DNA of 64,000 nucleotides, from assembly GCA_024516155.1 (NCBI GenBank), contig JAJJXM010000002.1, forward strand, positions 496,001 to 560,000, written 5' to 3'. This DNA comes from Pyronema omphalodes (lineage: Eukaryota; Ascomycota; Pezizomycetes; Pezizales; Pyronemataceae). This document shows, in pieces, positions 10,330 through 21,224 of the stretch. Position numbers and translations under genes: made by a program. The notes beneath the pieces are model-generated. The model did no database searches. It was not told the DNA's origin and saw nothing but the letters and a program-made list of their open reading frames with translations. Within the stretch, counting starts at the first letter, position 1; the number at the start of each line of letters is the position of its first letter.

Positions 10330-11026
10330 TAGGGATAGGGTTAGGGCAAGGGGCTGGGCCCCTCGCCGGGGATTTTCATATGTTAGGAGTTATTTATTAT
10401 TTGAATTTATTTTAGGTATCACGGCGGCTAGGAAAATGTTGGAATCTTTTACCTATCTCTTATGTAGTTGGAGTTACCGCGGTTAGCCAGGTAGTTATCT
10501 CTTTTGGTATGTACTCTTTCTTTATTATCATTTGGAATCACGGCGGTTAGCCAGGTAGTTATCTCTTTTGGTATGTACTCTTTCTTTATTATCATTTGGA
10601 ATTACGGCGGTTAGCAAGGTAGTTATCTTTTGGTATGTATTGTTCCCTTGTTTTCTTATTTGGAATTACGGCGGTTGGCAAATGGTGGGGGATGTTGGTC
10701 ATGTATGTAGTTATCACGGCGGTTAACATTGAGAGCATTCTCCGCAGGCGGAGAATGCTGAGTCACGAGTCATGAAGGAGCAAGTATAGGAGGAGGAAAT
10801 TTGTATGTAGTCTATTTCTTCACGCAATCAAGTTTCTATTTACTACAATCCTATCTACAAAAGTTCCCTTGTGATATCCCCATCTCTCCGAAACTCACCT
10901 GTGATTTCCCAGCCAAACCCTTGCCCATTCCCAACTTACCAGCCTTACCTAAACCGCCGCCGCCCTCCTCGCCGCCAAAACCCCCGCGCTGCCTGTCGTC
11001 AGTAACCGTGGATACAGATTCTGATA
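10226..11026 (+). repeat. LTR of element F (copy F2, 3' LTR)
   Basis: This is an 801 bp LTR in plus orientation, TGTCACAACG ... CTGATA, following F ORF3. It carries the same tandem repeats (10430-10725) and palindrome (10735-10758) as F1. It is followed by cgggg (11027-11031) and then the remaining D LTR. Confidence 0.9.
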
Positions 11027-11207
11027 CGGGGTCCTCGTGAAGTCCTTTCGGAAAGTCACGAATCACGTGACGTGGCTAGCTGGAGCTCCTCAGGGGGTTC
11101 CAGCCCGGGAAACTAACCTTATTATTCATCCTCCTGTCGAGTTTGCCATGTTCTCATAATGTTATACATGTTACCTATCCTATACTCACACAATATAGGG
11201 TGTAACA
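11027..11207 (-). repeat. Left LTR of element D, 3' portion
   Basis: This is the part of the D LTR that follows the F insertion site, starting with the target duplication cgggg and ending tagggtgtaaca at 11207. Next comes ccacctcccccctg, whose reverse complement is a purine-rich tract suited to plus-strand priming. The stretch 11208-11378 is untranslated D 3' sequence. Confidence 0.85.
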
Positions 11208-11378
11208 CCACCTCCCCCCTGTTCACACTTCATCCCGAAGCAAGTAGCTTATCATTCTGTGATCGCACCTCGCCGCAGCCAAGTGACTTAGTGATCATAT
11301 ATGGATGTACTCCTCCAGCCCCTACATCCTACTACCAACTCGACCTAATGAAAACCTCGTGGGGAAAAACATTGAGCC

Positions 11379-11748
11379 TTAATCCTTGAGTCGGTAGTCC
11401 CTCGGAAAATCAAAATTGTCGAAAGGTTCTGCCGTCCAGTCTTTCTTATTAGGCCAACCTAGCCATTGAACAAGGTATAAGATTCGATTTCCAGATTTGT
11501 AACTGCTCATTATTTCGTCGATATCATATTCCTCGCTTCCCTCAACATCGTCTGCTTCCCGTGAGATTTTGTTTGTATCTGGTGGAGCCCGAGTTCCTGC
11601 TCTAAAGGGCTCAAGCAGTGAAGCATGAAAGACGTTGTGTATCTTCTATTTCCGTGGTAGCGTAAGTCGAACTGCTGTTGGGGAGATGGCTTTTTCGACT
11701 TGGAAGGGACCATGTAGTCTATGGTCTAACTTCCTTGATGGGCGTCTT
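11379..11748 (-). pseudogene. pol: Element D integrase C-terminus and chromodomain (left fragment)
   Basis: This continues the D pol frame after the C insertion: the codons across the GTCTT duplication restore RRPSRKLDHRLHGPF. The chromodomain region is recognisable (EYDIDEIMSSYKSGNR, LGWPNKKDWTAEPFDNF) and the end is PRDYRLKD then TAA at 11379-11381. It is broken by an in-frame TAG (LPRK stop KIH, near 11652) and a small deletion after DNF compared with E. Confidence 0.85.
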
Positions 11749-12495
11749 TGTCAAAATCCGGCTACACACGGCCGACAGGCGATACAACCGTCGGATTGCT
11801 ATGCAATCGGGTTCGGCTCTGGACTTCTAGGTGAGTTAGTCACGGGCTCAGGCAGTACTTACCTTGTACACAGGATGTCCCTGCAGCGTTGCCTCTGATG
11901 GAATCGTCGGATGGGGATCTGGGTGGGGGGATAGGTGGGTATTCGGGATGGGTAAGTATGTTGGGATGGGCTGGGTTTGCGGTCACGGTTTAGATGATAG
12001 AACTGCAGTGTGTAGATAGGATTGTGTAAATAGATAATTGATTGCGTACTGGACTAATGAAATACAAATGTCCCCTTATATACCTTTGTCCCTGTGCTCA
12101 TGTGATTTCCCAACTTATCTGACCCGCAGATATTCCATCCATCATGAGACACCCTTCGCTCCACCGTGACTCCCAAAACCTAACTAAAACACAATACAAA
12201 CATAAACCAAAACATAATACAAAACATAACCAAAACATAATACAAAACATAAGCAAAACACAATACAACACATAAGCAAAACATATTCCAAACCTCGAGG
12301 AAACCCTCCTCGTTCCACCCCGCACTTACCCCCTTGTCCCTCGCTGAACCCTAACTCCTCTCGCCTAGCCCTAGCTCCACCTCTTCGCTTAAACCCTAAC
12401 TGTGACGTACGCGATCCCCAGCGTCACACCCACGAACCACAGCCCAGCTGTGGTTACAATCCCTCCCAGAAGCATATCCCTAGCGGTTCGTGACA
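11749..12495 (-). repeat. 3' LTR of element C
   Basis: Plus strand ends are TGTCAAAATCC ... GGTTCGTGACA. It holds an A-rich tandem array (about 12188-12290, unit close to acataatacaaaacataagc) and CCCTAA motifs. The internal flank gtagctctcccctcc is a purine tract on the sense strand. The right-hand 107 bases (12389-12495) are coding for the end of ORF3. Confidence 0.95.
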
Positions 12496-13327
12496 GTAGC
12501 TCTCCCCTCCAGGCCGAGACTCCGACGAGGCTTGTCTGAGGTTCCCCATGGGGACGAGGTCGGGGTTGTCGCTGCCGACGGCGATTGCGGTTCTGGCGGC
12601 GGCATCTGCCGGATAGTCGTTGGAGGCGGGGAGAGTCTCCTCCGAAACCAGTGCTGGAGTGCTCCGGCAACGAGGACCCCTCGAATGGCGGTGGGGTGTG
12701 GGTCGGCGGTGGCACCTCTTCCTTTCCAGTGGGTGGTCCGTAGAAAGAGAGGTTTATTGCGAGTCGTTCGGGGTCCCTGTTCGGAGACATGAGGTAGACA
12801 GGGACGTACCTCTTCTCCATCAAAGTCTCGCTCGAGGTTTCCGAGGCCAGCTCGGGTGCTGTTGGTGGCTGTTCCCCGTTGGGGTGCTGCTGGTCTTTCT
12901 CCGGGACGGGGGTCGGTTCATCCGGTGTCGGAGCGGGAGTTGTCGTGGAGCGGGCAGGCCCTGTGGCGCCGCATCTGGCTTCATGGCCGTCCATGTTAAC
13001 CAGAAACCCACAGTCGTAGCAGACCCTCTTCCCTCGCTGCCAGGCCCGACAGGCCTTCCGAACGTCCAGATGTTTCCTCCTGATCACAGCCTCTAACTCG
13101 GGATCGTGCGTCCGTCCGCAGTTGCATTCGTTGGTTCCTTTCCGCCCAGCGGTTGGAAAATAGTTGTAGTTTTCTTTCGATTGTCGATGTGTGGCGCAGT
13201 AGTCGTCGTGACAAAAGGTCCAGTGTTGGGCATCGTGTGGGGGATACGTGGTTGTCGGTGATGGGGCATCCTGGCGGTACCAGCCGCCGGATTGTTGGTC
13301 GTTCTCGGGGTTGATGGGGCTAGCCAT
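12389..13327 (-). CDS. ORF3 of element C: Cys/His-rich, Arg-rich protein with C-terminal membrane segment
   Basis: A 312-residue protein begins MASPINPEND about 10 bases after the pol stop, in the position env holds in retroviruses. It has no N-terminal signal. Residues 39-119 are Cys/His-rich (CHDDYC..H, CNC..H, CYDC..H..C), suggesting one or two zinc modules. A Pro/Thr-rich linker, a conserved RLAINLSFYG block (189-197), an Arg-rich patch near 241-258 and a hydrophobic stretch at about 285-307 follow (MLLGGIVTTAGLWFVGVTL). It resembles a tail-anchored protein. Residues from about 279 are encoded past the polypurine tract, inside the LTR. The F homologue conserves the Arg patch and membrane segment. 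Function is unknown; a nuclear/ER membrane or envelope-like role is only inference. Confidence 0.75.
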   Translation of the reverse strand: MASPINPENDQQSGGWYRQDAPSPTTTYPPHDAQHWTFCHDDYCATHRQSKENYNYFPTAGRKGTNECNCGRTHDPELEAVIRRKHLDVRKACRAWQRGKRVCYDCGFLVNMDGHEARCGATGPARSTTTPAPTPDEPTPVPEKDQQHPNGEQPPTAPELASETSSETLMEKRYVPVYLMSPNRDPERLAINLSFYGPPTGKEEVPPPTHTPPPFEGSSLPEHSSTGFGGDSPRLQRLSGRCRRQNRNRRRQRQPRPRPHGEPQTSLVGVSAWRGELLSRTARDMLLGGIVTTAGLWFVGVTLGIAYVTVRV

Positions 13328-13336
13328 GGTTTTTAC

Positions 13337-13825
13337 AACCTTGGGGCCGGTTTTCTTGGGTAGGTTGTGTGAAATCGTCGGATAGCGTCGGGGGAATTCG
13401 TGAAGTTCTCCGATGGCTACCAAGTTCGGTCGGGATCAGGGAATCCCGTCCAACGTACACGATACTGGAGTCGGTTTCGATGATAGCGGGAATCAACTAT
13501 CTCCTCCACTTCCCATTCCTCTTCGTCCTCAATAACAATTGGTGGGGGAGGAGGTTGGACGTGCCCGGGGATCGGTGTAAGGGTGGGTTGAGACAGCTCG
13601 AGCAATGAGATGTGGAATACGGGGTGTATTTTCACACTGGCGGGGAGATCCAATTTATACGCTCTTGTCCCCACTCGCTCGAGGATGGTGTATGGTCCCA
13701 TCAGCTTGTAATCCAACTTGCTGGATGGGCGAGTTGTCTTCACGTTTTTCCTCCGCAACCACACCCTATCCCCCTCCCTGAGTACGGGATCCGGGTTTCT
13801 CTTCCGATTTGCCTGTTCTGCCTGG
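13337..13825 (-). pseudogene. pol: Element C integrase C-terminus and chromodomain (after B insertion)
   Basis: The C pol frame resumes left of B: QAEQANRKRNPDPVLREGD, VWLRRKNVKTTRPSSKLD and a chromodomain (WEVEEIVDSRYHRNR, QYRVRWTGFPDP). The codons join exactly to the part right of B once one CCTGG copy is removed. An in-frame TAG follows DRTW (near 13417), with the remaining tail (FTNSPDAIRRFHTTYP) still readable and a natural stop near 13337. The TAG probably truncates the chromodomain end in this copy. Confidence 0.85.
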
Positions 13826-14966
13826 TGTAACGGCGAACAAGGGAGAGATAGCTGACGGAGAACCTGAGGGCTCTTCTCAATTATTCACTCTTGAGTTCAA
13901 TGGATATATCCTTATAATAACTTCAACGTTAGAAACTCTTAAGCTGTGTCTAGCATCAACTTAAAGACTTTCTGTGTTTAGAAGTTAAGGAAATAAACAG
14001 AGATTTCAAGGGACAAAGAGATCCAAAGACGGGGACGAGAACGAGGACGTAAACAAAGATTTTCGACAAAGTATTTGAATTTGTAAATAAACAAATAACT
14101 GTGTAAGGAGAAAAGAAAAACAAAATAAACAAACAAAGAAACAATCCTCTTATATACAATTTTTCCTCCTTACACGCCGAGCCACTACTTGCAGAATTTT
14201 CCCGAAAAATAACTAAGTAAACAACGCGGTCGCGGTTGGGCGTTCTAGACGCGCTAACGCGTTCGTACCAAATTAGCGTGTTTGCGTGCACAGCCTCGTC
14301 GCGCGCTCGTTAGCGTATCTCGCGTGCGCGATAGCGTAACTCGCGTGCGCGGTAGCGTACTTCGCGTGCGCGCTAGCGTAACCCTAAGCGTAGTCACGCG
14401 CGCGCTTCCGTAACCCTAATCGTGCGCGTGTGTCCGTAACCCTAACCCTAGCTGTGCGCGTACGGTCACAAACCTAACCCTAGTTTGTGTGCGTGCGGGT
14501 GCAACCCTAACCCTAGTCACGTGAAACCAGATCAGCTGCGATTGGAAAGATGGTGCAATACTGATAAGGTCACATGACTAGATCTTATCTTATCGATAAG
14601 ATGATCGTGCCCTAGCCCTAGTCACGTGTGCGCACATTAGTAGACCAGTGCGCGTGCATACTGATCTACTATTGATTAGAACACGTGACCGATCTTATCT
14701 AATCGGATAAGATGATCGGTAGACCGTAGGTATGGAATTTCCGAAAAGGGATCCGAGCTGACCCCTAACCCTGGGGGTAAGTCACGTGACCTTTTTTGAC
14801 AATTTGGGAATTGAGCGCAACCCTAACCCAGGCGAGTGACGAGTGATGATCGAAGACCGAAGGATAATAGAAATAAATAAACAAACGAGTGCTGGATAAT
14901 GAAGCGAATGATAATAGGTGAATGAATGACGAGGAGGGGGAAGGTAATAATTCTCGAGCCGTGACA
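13826..14966 (-). repeat. 3' LTR of element B
   Basis: Same structure as the A LTR: GC-rich tandem units, CCCTAA motifs, CACGTG boxes and GATA palindromes. On the sense strand it is preceded by the purine tract AAGAAGGGGGATCC (14967-14980), a good polypurine tract. Confidence 0.95.
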
Positions 14967-15005
14967 GGATCCCCCTTCTTGGACTGAGCTCCGGCGAAGT
15001 AACTT

Positions 15006-18000
15006 CTAAGATAAGTTGGGGAGGGGTCCCGGTTTATCGGGATACTTTTTATGAAAGTCGTCAACGGCTTTACTGTCGGAATGGAGTTCGGCGGGTTCCC
15101 AATCGGGCATATCGTATCCAACCCATTTAACCATATACTGAAGTTTCTTCCGGTGAATTCGGGAGTCGAGGATAGCTTCGATGAAGTATTCGTCTTCACC
15201 GTCGATTTCTACCGGGGGTGGTGGGTCTGATTGTTGACCGGGGTAGGGGTCATTCGCAGCGGGTTCCAATAAGGAAACATGTTGAACGTTGTGACATTTC
15301 ATTGTCGGAGGTAGTTCTAATCGATAGGCATAGGGGGATACTTTGGCGATAATCTTGAGGGGTCCGTAACGTTTGTTGTCTAATTTCCGGGAGGGTCGAC
15401 GGGTTTTCCAATTACGGGCATTCATCCATACCAGATCTCCGGGCTGATAATTCGGTGACGGGAGTCGATGTTTATCGGCATTCTCTTGGTAACGTAGATT
15501 AGCTCTGTTGATCTCAGCTCGTAAATGGTTATGGATTTCGGCCAGGGTTTTCGAAGTTGTGAGGGCCCGTCGATCGTTTACATCGTTCGTAGCTGCTGGA
15601 AGTAAATCGAATTGACAACGGGGGTCGAATCCTTTATTGGCAAAGAACGGGGAAGTTCCCGTTGCCTCGGATGCTTGGTTATTCGCAGCGAATTCCGCTA
15701 ATGGTAACCAGTCAGCCCAATCGTCTTGAAGATAGTTGACGTGAGCTCGGAGGTATTGTTCCATAATGGCGTTCATTCGTTCTGTTTGGCCGTCCGTTTG
15801 GGGATGGAATGCTGTAGATAATCGAGGCTCGATTCCCAAACGTCGACAGAGATTCCTCCAAAACAAAGCAGCGAATTGGGGTCCTCGATCAGAGATAATG
15901 GTAAGAGGGAGTCCGTGCAATCGAAAGATGTGGGTAATAAACAAAGACGATAATTCCTTTGCGTCGATGTCTGTTCGACAGGCAATCAGATGTCGTTCTT
16001 TGGTTAATCTATCCACAACTACCCAAATTGCATCACATCCATTGGACCACGGTAATCCTGTTACGAAGTCCATTGATATGTCCTGCCAGGGTCTTTCTGG
16101 AATAGGTAGTGGACGTAGGATACCAAACGGGGCATGTCTGGTAGGTTTCGAACGTTGGCAGGTATGACAATTTCGAATATATCTTTCCACGTCTGTCCTC
16201 ATCTGGGGCCACGTATAGGTTCTTGAGAGGTATTCTAATGTTTTAGATCTACCTGGGTGTCCAGCCGTAGGAGAGTCGTGGTGTTGTTGCATTAGGTGTA
16301 ATCGTAGGGGTTCGTAATTCGGGACCCATAAACATCCCCGGTAGAATAAACGGTTATTGTTTACTGTACATTCAGCTAATGTAATGTCTTTACAATAACG
16401 AGTGTTATTGTTTAGCATTTCAATAACCTTAATGGGGAATGGGTCTTTCTCGTAGGCTTCCGTGAAGAGCTGGGATAAGGTGGGGTTTGTTTGTTGTGGG
16501 TCCGGTATTACGGTTTGTTGCGAATTCGTTATTGTTTGTTGATTACTGGGGGTAACAGCCGCAGCGTGAAGGATATTCTCTGGCTTAATGATCGTTGTGT
16601 GGTTCTCTAGGGAGCGTTCATCCCCCTCTTTAGGCAGATCTCCGGATCGACGAGTCAGTGCGTCTGGTTTACCGCCTGCGGTACCGGGGCGGTAAACAAT
16701 CTTAAAATTAAACTGAGACAAGAACTGGGACCAACGGGCTTGACGGCGGTTCAAGAGCTTTGTCGAAGTGAAATATTCCAGATTCTTATGATCTGACAGT
16801 ACTCGAATGGGGTTAATAACAGATTGCAATTCGGGACGCCATTCTTCGAAGGCCCGGACGATAGCCATGAGTTCTTTATCGTATATCTCATAATTACATT
16901 CGGCGGGGGAATGTTTCTTTGAGAAGTAAGCAATAGGATGTAAGATTCCTTCATCATCATATTGAGAAAGAACTCCGGCGGAGACATAATCAGAAGCATC
17001 GGTTTCGACAATAACATCCCGGTCTGGGTCGAAACGAGCCAAAACGGGGGCGGATGTAAATGTTGATTTCAATTCCTCAAAGGCCTGTTGTTGGGATTCT
17101 GACCAGACGAAAGGAACTCCTTTACGTGTGAGTAACGTGAGAGGTTGGACTATTTTTGAATAGTTCTTAACGAAACGTCGATAGAAGTTTGCAAATCCCA
17201 AAAACGCTCTAACATCTTTGAGGTTCCGGGGAGATTCCCAATCTCGAACTGCAGTAATCTTTTCAGGGTCCATCTTTATACCTTCTGTACTAATGATGAG
17301 TCCTAAGTACTTTACTTCCTTCTGGTGGAACTCGCATTTCTCTGGTTTGAGATGTAACCCTGCTTTTTCGAATGCTTCGAGAATCAATTTAACATGTTGT
17401 TTATGTTCTTCGAGATTATCCGAATAGATCAGGGTGTCATCCAAATAGGCAGTACAGAATCGATCAAGGTAAGGTGCCAATACGTCGTTAATGAAGTTCG
17501 GAAACGTAGCAGGGGCATTGGTAAGTCCGAAGGGCATAACCAATGATTCGAATAATCCCTACCGGGTACGAAAAGCGGTTTTCCATTCTTCCCCATTTGC
17601 CATACGTATTAAGTTATACGCCCCCCTAATGTCGAGCTTAGTGAACCACTTAGCTCTTGAAAGGTTCATTAAGGTATCCTGCATCAGGGGAAGAGGGTAG
17701 CGATTCTTGATCGTTCCGGCGTTGATTCCACGATAATCGACCACCAAACGTAATGAACCATCGCCTTTCTTTACGAAAAGAATGGGAGCGGCCGCTGGGG
17801 ACGAGGAAGCACGGATGAAACCTTTGGTAAGGTTCTCATCTAACCAACGTTTCAATTCCTCCAACTCTGGACGTGATAGGGAGTAAAGAGGACCGAAGGG
17901 AGGCTGAAAACCATCGACGAGTGATATCTTGTGATCCGACGGTCGATGGGGCGGTAACTTATCGGCGTTGACTTTTTCGAAGATTCCCAAGTACTGGTGA

Positions 18001-18728
18001 TATTCGGGTGGTACAATAGTCTTAAGATCCGGTTCCTCTTTCTCTGGTTGAAGAGCTGTGGTGATTTCATTCAAAGATAAGGAGAATTGTTCGACTTTTC
18101 CGTAACGGTTGTTGGCATTGTTTACAATTCGTCGAAACGTCGTAGCTGAAATGGCACAGATCTTATTCTGTTGTTTCGGAGCAATACCCTTAACAGGGGT
18201 GGGTGTTAACGTGGTTCGGTGGGGGAGGCAGTTCGGTGATGAGAATTTGATATCGTTATCGGCGAAGTTTATTGTAACATCGTGTTTACGAAGCCATGGG
18301 ATTCCTAAAACGAGGGGATAATGACCAAGCCGAGTAACGTAGGCAGTTGGTAATTCATGATGGTCTCCTATTGTACATTCGACTTCAACGTATTCGGTGA
18401 TGTCTCCTGATGAAATAGGTCGTCCATCAATTACTTCGACCATTTTGGGGTTTTTCAATTGATAACGGGGGAAGTTGTGTTGGCGTGCGAAGTCTTCGTT
18501 CATGAAGGAAATTCCTGTGCATCCGCAGTCTACGAGAGCATGAGTATCGATCTTGGTATTGTGTTCAGTTAGTGTACATGGCACGACCAAATGATTCCCA
18601 TCCAATTCGTTTTCTTGTTTACTTGACAAAGAACTAGCAGATACATAAACGATTTCCTGAGATGAAACGAAAGACGAGGCAGGGGCTGGTCCAACAACAG
18701 AGCCAACAGGCTGTTGATGGACTACTCT
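15006..18728 (-). pseudogene. pol: Pol of element B with a premature TAG in RT
   Basis: This shows the full domain order of the A/B family: protease (LVDCGCTG), RT (FGLTNAPATF, YLDD), RNase H (LSDHKNLEYF region), integrase HHCC (HHDSPTAGHPG .. CHTCQ), D-D-E core (MDFVTGLP, ISDRGPQF, HPQTDGQTERMN) and a C-terminal chromodomain (YFIEAILDSRIHRKKLQYM). Chromodomains direct integration to marked chromatin in related elements. It ends close to the 3' LTR. A TAC-to-TAG change at 17559-17561, between TAFRTR and GLFES, cuts RT before the catalytic YLDD; copy A has tyrosine there. Confidence 0.95.
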
Positions 18729-19840
18729 TTTCCCTGGTCGACGTCGGGGTTTGTTGGGATATCCAAAACCTCGGCGGCGGCTAGGCGAATCTTGCGGGAG
18801 TTATTTGCTGCCAACGTAGAACATTCGTTCTTGAAATGATCGGCTGATCCACAATAAAGACAAAGTCCCTTAGCCATTCGTTCATCACGACGGCGTTGGT
18901 TCTGAGCCTTTTGGGAAGCTGATAGGTCCATGGGGGCCGATCCGTAATTACCACTATTGGTATTCGTTGGGTGGGACGCCGGGCGACACGGCGTGGAGCT
19001 GGAACGACTGGGGACCGAAGAAACGTGCCGCTTTGTGGTGTTTGAATGAGCTCGAATTCTGTAATCTAGCTTCATACAAAGATCCACAAATTTGGTGAAG
19101 TTCTGAGGTTCTTCGGCTTGGTAAACAAGACTGGTCTGAAGGTCTCGAGAGAGTCCACGCTTCAGAGCAGCCTTCTTTGCGTTTTCGTCGTAGTTCAAGA
19201 TAGCCATTAATCGTTGGAATTCTGCGTAGTATTGGCTAAACTCACGGTTGCCCTGTTGGAGTTTATCCAATTCCGCAGATGCAGTACCAACTTGATCAGG
19301 ATCTCCGAAGGCAGCTTCCAGAATTGTTATGAGAGCCTCAACGTCCTTAAGCTTAATCTTATCTGTAAGGACGTAGGGTTGAATTTGATTCTGAGCGTTG
19401 CCTTTGAGATATCCATAAGTATAACGTAGCTTATGTTGATCGTCGGTAAAACGGGAGGAGTCTCCGGCGAGCTTGGATCTGACCTTCGAGATGAAGTTCA
19501 AGAGTTCCTTGCGTTCACCAGAGAACTCAGGTGGGTGAGGTAATTCGATGGGACGGGTATTCCGAAGGGGACCGTTCTTCGTAAGGGCTTGTAGGAGTCG
19601 AACGGAGGCGTTGGCGCTTTCGAGATCTCTTTCCAAATCGGTAATTCGTTGAGCGTAGAGGGAGTTGTCCTTTCGAGCTTCTGTGAGTTCGGCTCGGAGG
19701 TCGTCCCTAAGTTAACAGTCTCGTTCGTATTCTTTCACGGCGTTACGGACCAATTTGATCTTCGTAGGGTCCTGTTCGACCTCTAACCTTTCGGCTTCGT
19801 TGAGGTACAGGGCCACGACGACCTTGTGGTTTTGGTCCAT
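18722..19840 (-). pseudogene. gag: Gag of element B, stop at codon 43
   Basis: Equivalent to the A Gag, with the CCHC knuckle CLYCGSADHFKNEC, but a CAA-to-TAA change at 19712-19714 ends translation after 42 codons. The long frame from 19636 onward is the remaining body. The change is C to T in a CpA context, which is the RIP-type context, but it is isolated. The frameshift heptamer is kept at 18728-18734. Leader sequence fills 19841-20083. Confidence 0.93.
18728..18734 (-). promoter_or_regulatory. Candidate -1 frameshift heptamer GGGAAAA, element B
   Basis: Identical in sequence and phase to that in A: GGA AAA GAG TAG in the gag frame with pol open in -1. Confidence 0.65.
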
Positions 19841-20083
19841 TTCGAGGGATTAACGGAGGTGCCAGATGTTGGTTTCGTCGTTGTATTGAATTCGAGTGGC
19901 TGCGTATTCGTTTCCGAGTTGTCGAGCAATTTCGATTTCGTCAAGGACGACGGGGTTTTCGAGGGAACGGAAGATCGGTAATAGATTGATGAATTCGTAG
20001 AACCAGAGGTTGTGAAGCATGTAAAGCTTGTTGTAATCGAGAGTTGACGGTAGAGCCGGCAGGTCTTGATTACACAGTTATGT

Positions 20084-21224
20084 TGTAACGGCGAACAAGG
20101 GAGAGATAGCTGACGGAGAACCTGAGGGCTCTTCTCAATTATTCACTCTTGAGTTCAATGGATATATCCTTATAATAACTTCAACGTTAGAAACTCTTAA
20201 GCTGTGTCTAGCATCAACTTAAAGACTTTCTGTGTTTAGAAGTTAAGGAAATAAACAGAGATTTCAAGGGACAAAGAGATCCAAAGACGGGGACGAGAAC
20301 GAGGACGTAAACAAAGATTTTCGACAAAGTATTTGAATTTGTAAATAAACAAATAACTGTGTAAGGAGAAAAGAAAAACAAAATAAACAAACAAAGAAAC
20401 AATCCTCTTATATACAATTTTTCCTCCTTACACGCCGAGCCACTACTTGCAGAATTTTCCCGAAAAATAACTAAGTAAACAACGCGGTCGCGGTTGCGCG
20501 TTCTAGACGCGCTAACGCGTTCGTACCAAATTAGCGTGTTTGCGTGCACAGCCTCGTCGCGCGCTCGTTAGCGTATCTCGCGTGCGCGATAGCGTAACTC
20601 GCGTGCGCGGTAGCGTACTTCGCGTGCGCGCTAGCGTAACCCTAAGCGTAGTCACGCGCGCGCTTCCGTAACCCTAATCGTGCGCGTGTGTCCGTAACCC
20701 TAACCCTAGCTGTGCGCGTACGGTCACAAACCTAACCCTAGTTTGTGTGCGTGCGGGTGCAACCCTAACCCTAGTCACGTGAAACCAGATCAGCTGCGAT
20801 TGGAAAGATGGTGCAATACTGATAAGGTCACATGACTAGATCTTATCTTATCGATAAGATGATCGTGCCCTAGCCCTAGTCACGTGTGCGCACATTAGTA
20901 GACCAGTGCGCGTGCATACTGATCTACTATTGATAAGAACACGTGACCGATCTTATCTAATCGGATAAGATGATCGGTAGACCGTAGGTATGGAATTTCC
21001 GAAAAGGGATCCGAGCTGACCCCTAACCCTGGGGGTAAGTCACGTGACCTTTTTTGACAATTTGGGAATTGAGCGCAACCCTAACCCAGGCGAGTGACGA
21101 GTGATGATCGAAGACCGAAGGATAATAGAAATAAATAAACAAACGAGTGCTGGATAATGAAGCGAATGATAATAGGTGAATGAATGACGAGGAGGGGGAA
21201 GGTAATAATTCTCGAGCCGTGACA
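20084..21224 (-). repeat. 5' LTR of element B
   Basis: 1141 bp, near-identical to 13826-14966. The sense-strand TATA box is at 20407-20414. The 3' end is followed by CCTGG and then C integrase. Confidence 0.95.

Larger units (their letters stand above)
13826..21224 (-). mobile_element. Ty3/gypsy chromovirus B, full length (7.4 kb)
   Basis: LTRs at 13826-14966 and 20084-21224 (1141 bp each) differ at only a few positions, so insertion is recent. The target duplication CCTGG lies at 13821-13825 and 21225-21229. It is the second copy of family A and is inserted in the integrase C-terminus of C. One stop in gag and one in pol make this copy defective. Confidence 0.97.

Noticed and set aside
12098..12325. 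Cys/Leu-rich hydrophobic frame in C LTRs
   Set aside because: It is the translation of the A-rich tandem array; the composition is a repeat artefact.
15766..16167. Plus-strand frame of 133 codons shared by A and B
   Set aside because: It is the antisense shadow of the integrase core of Pol.
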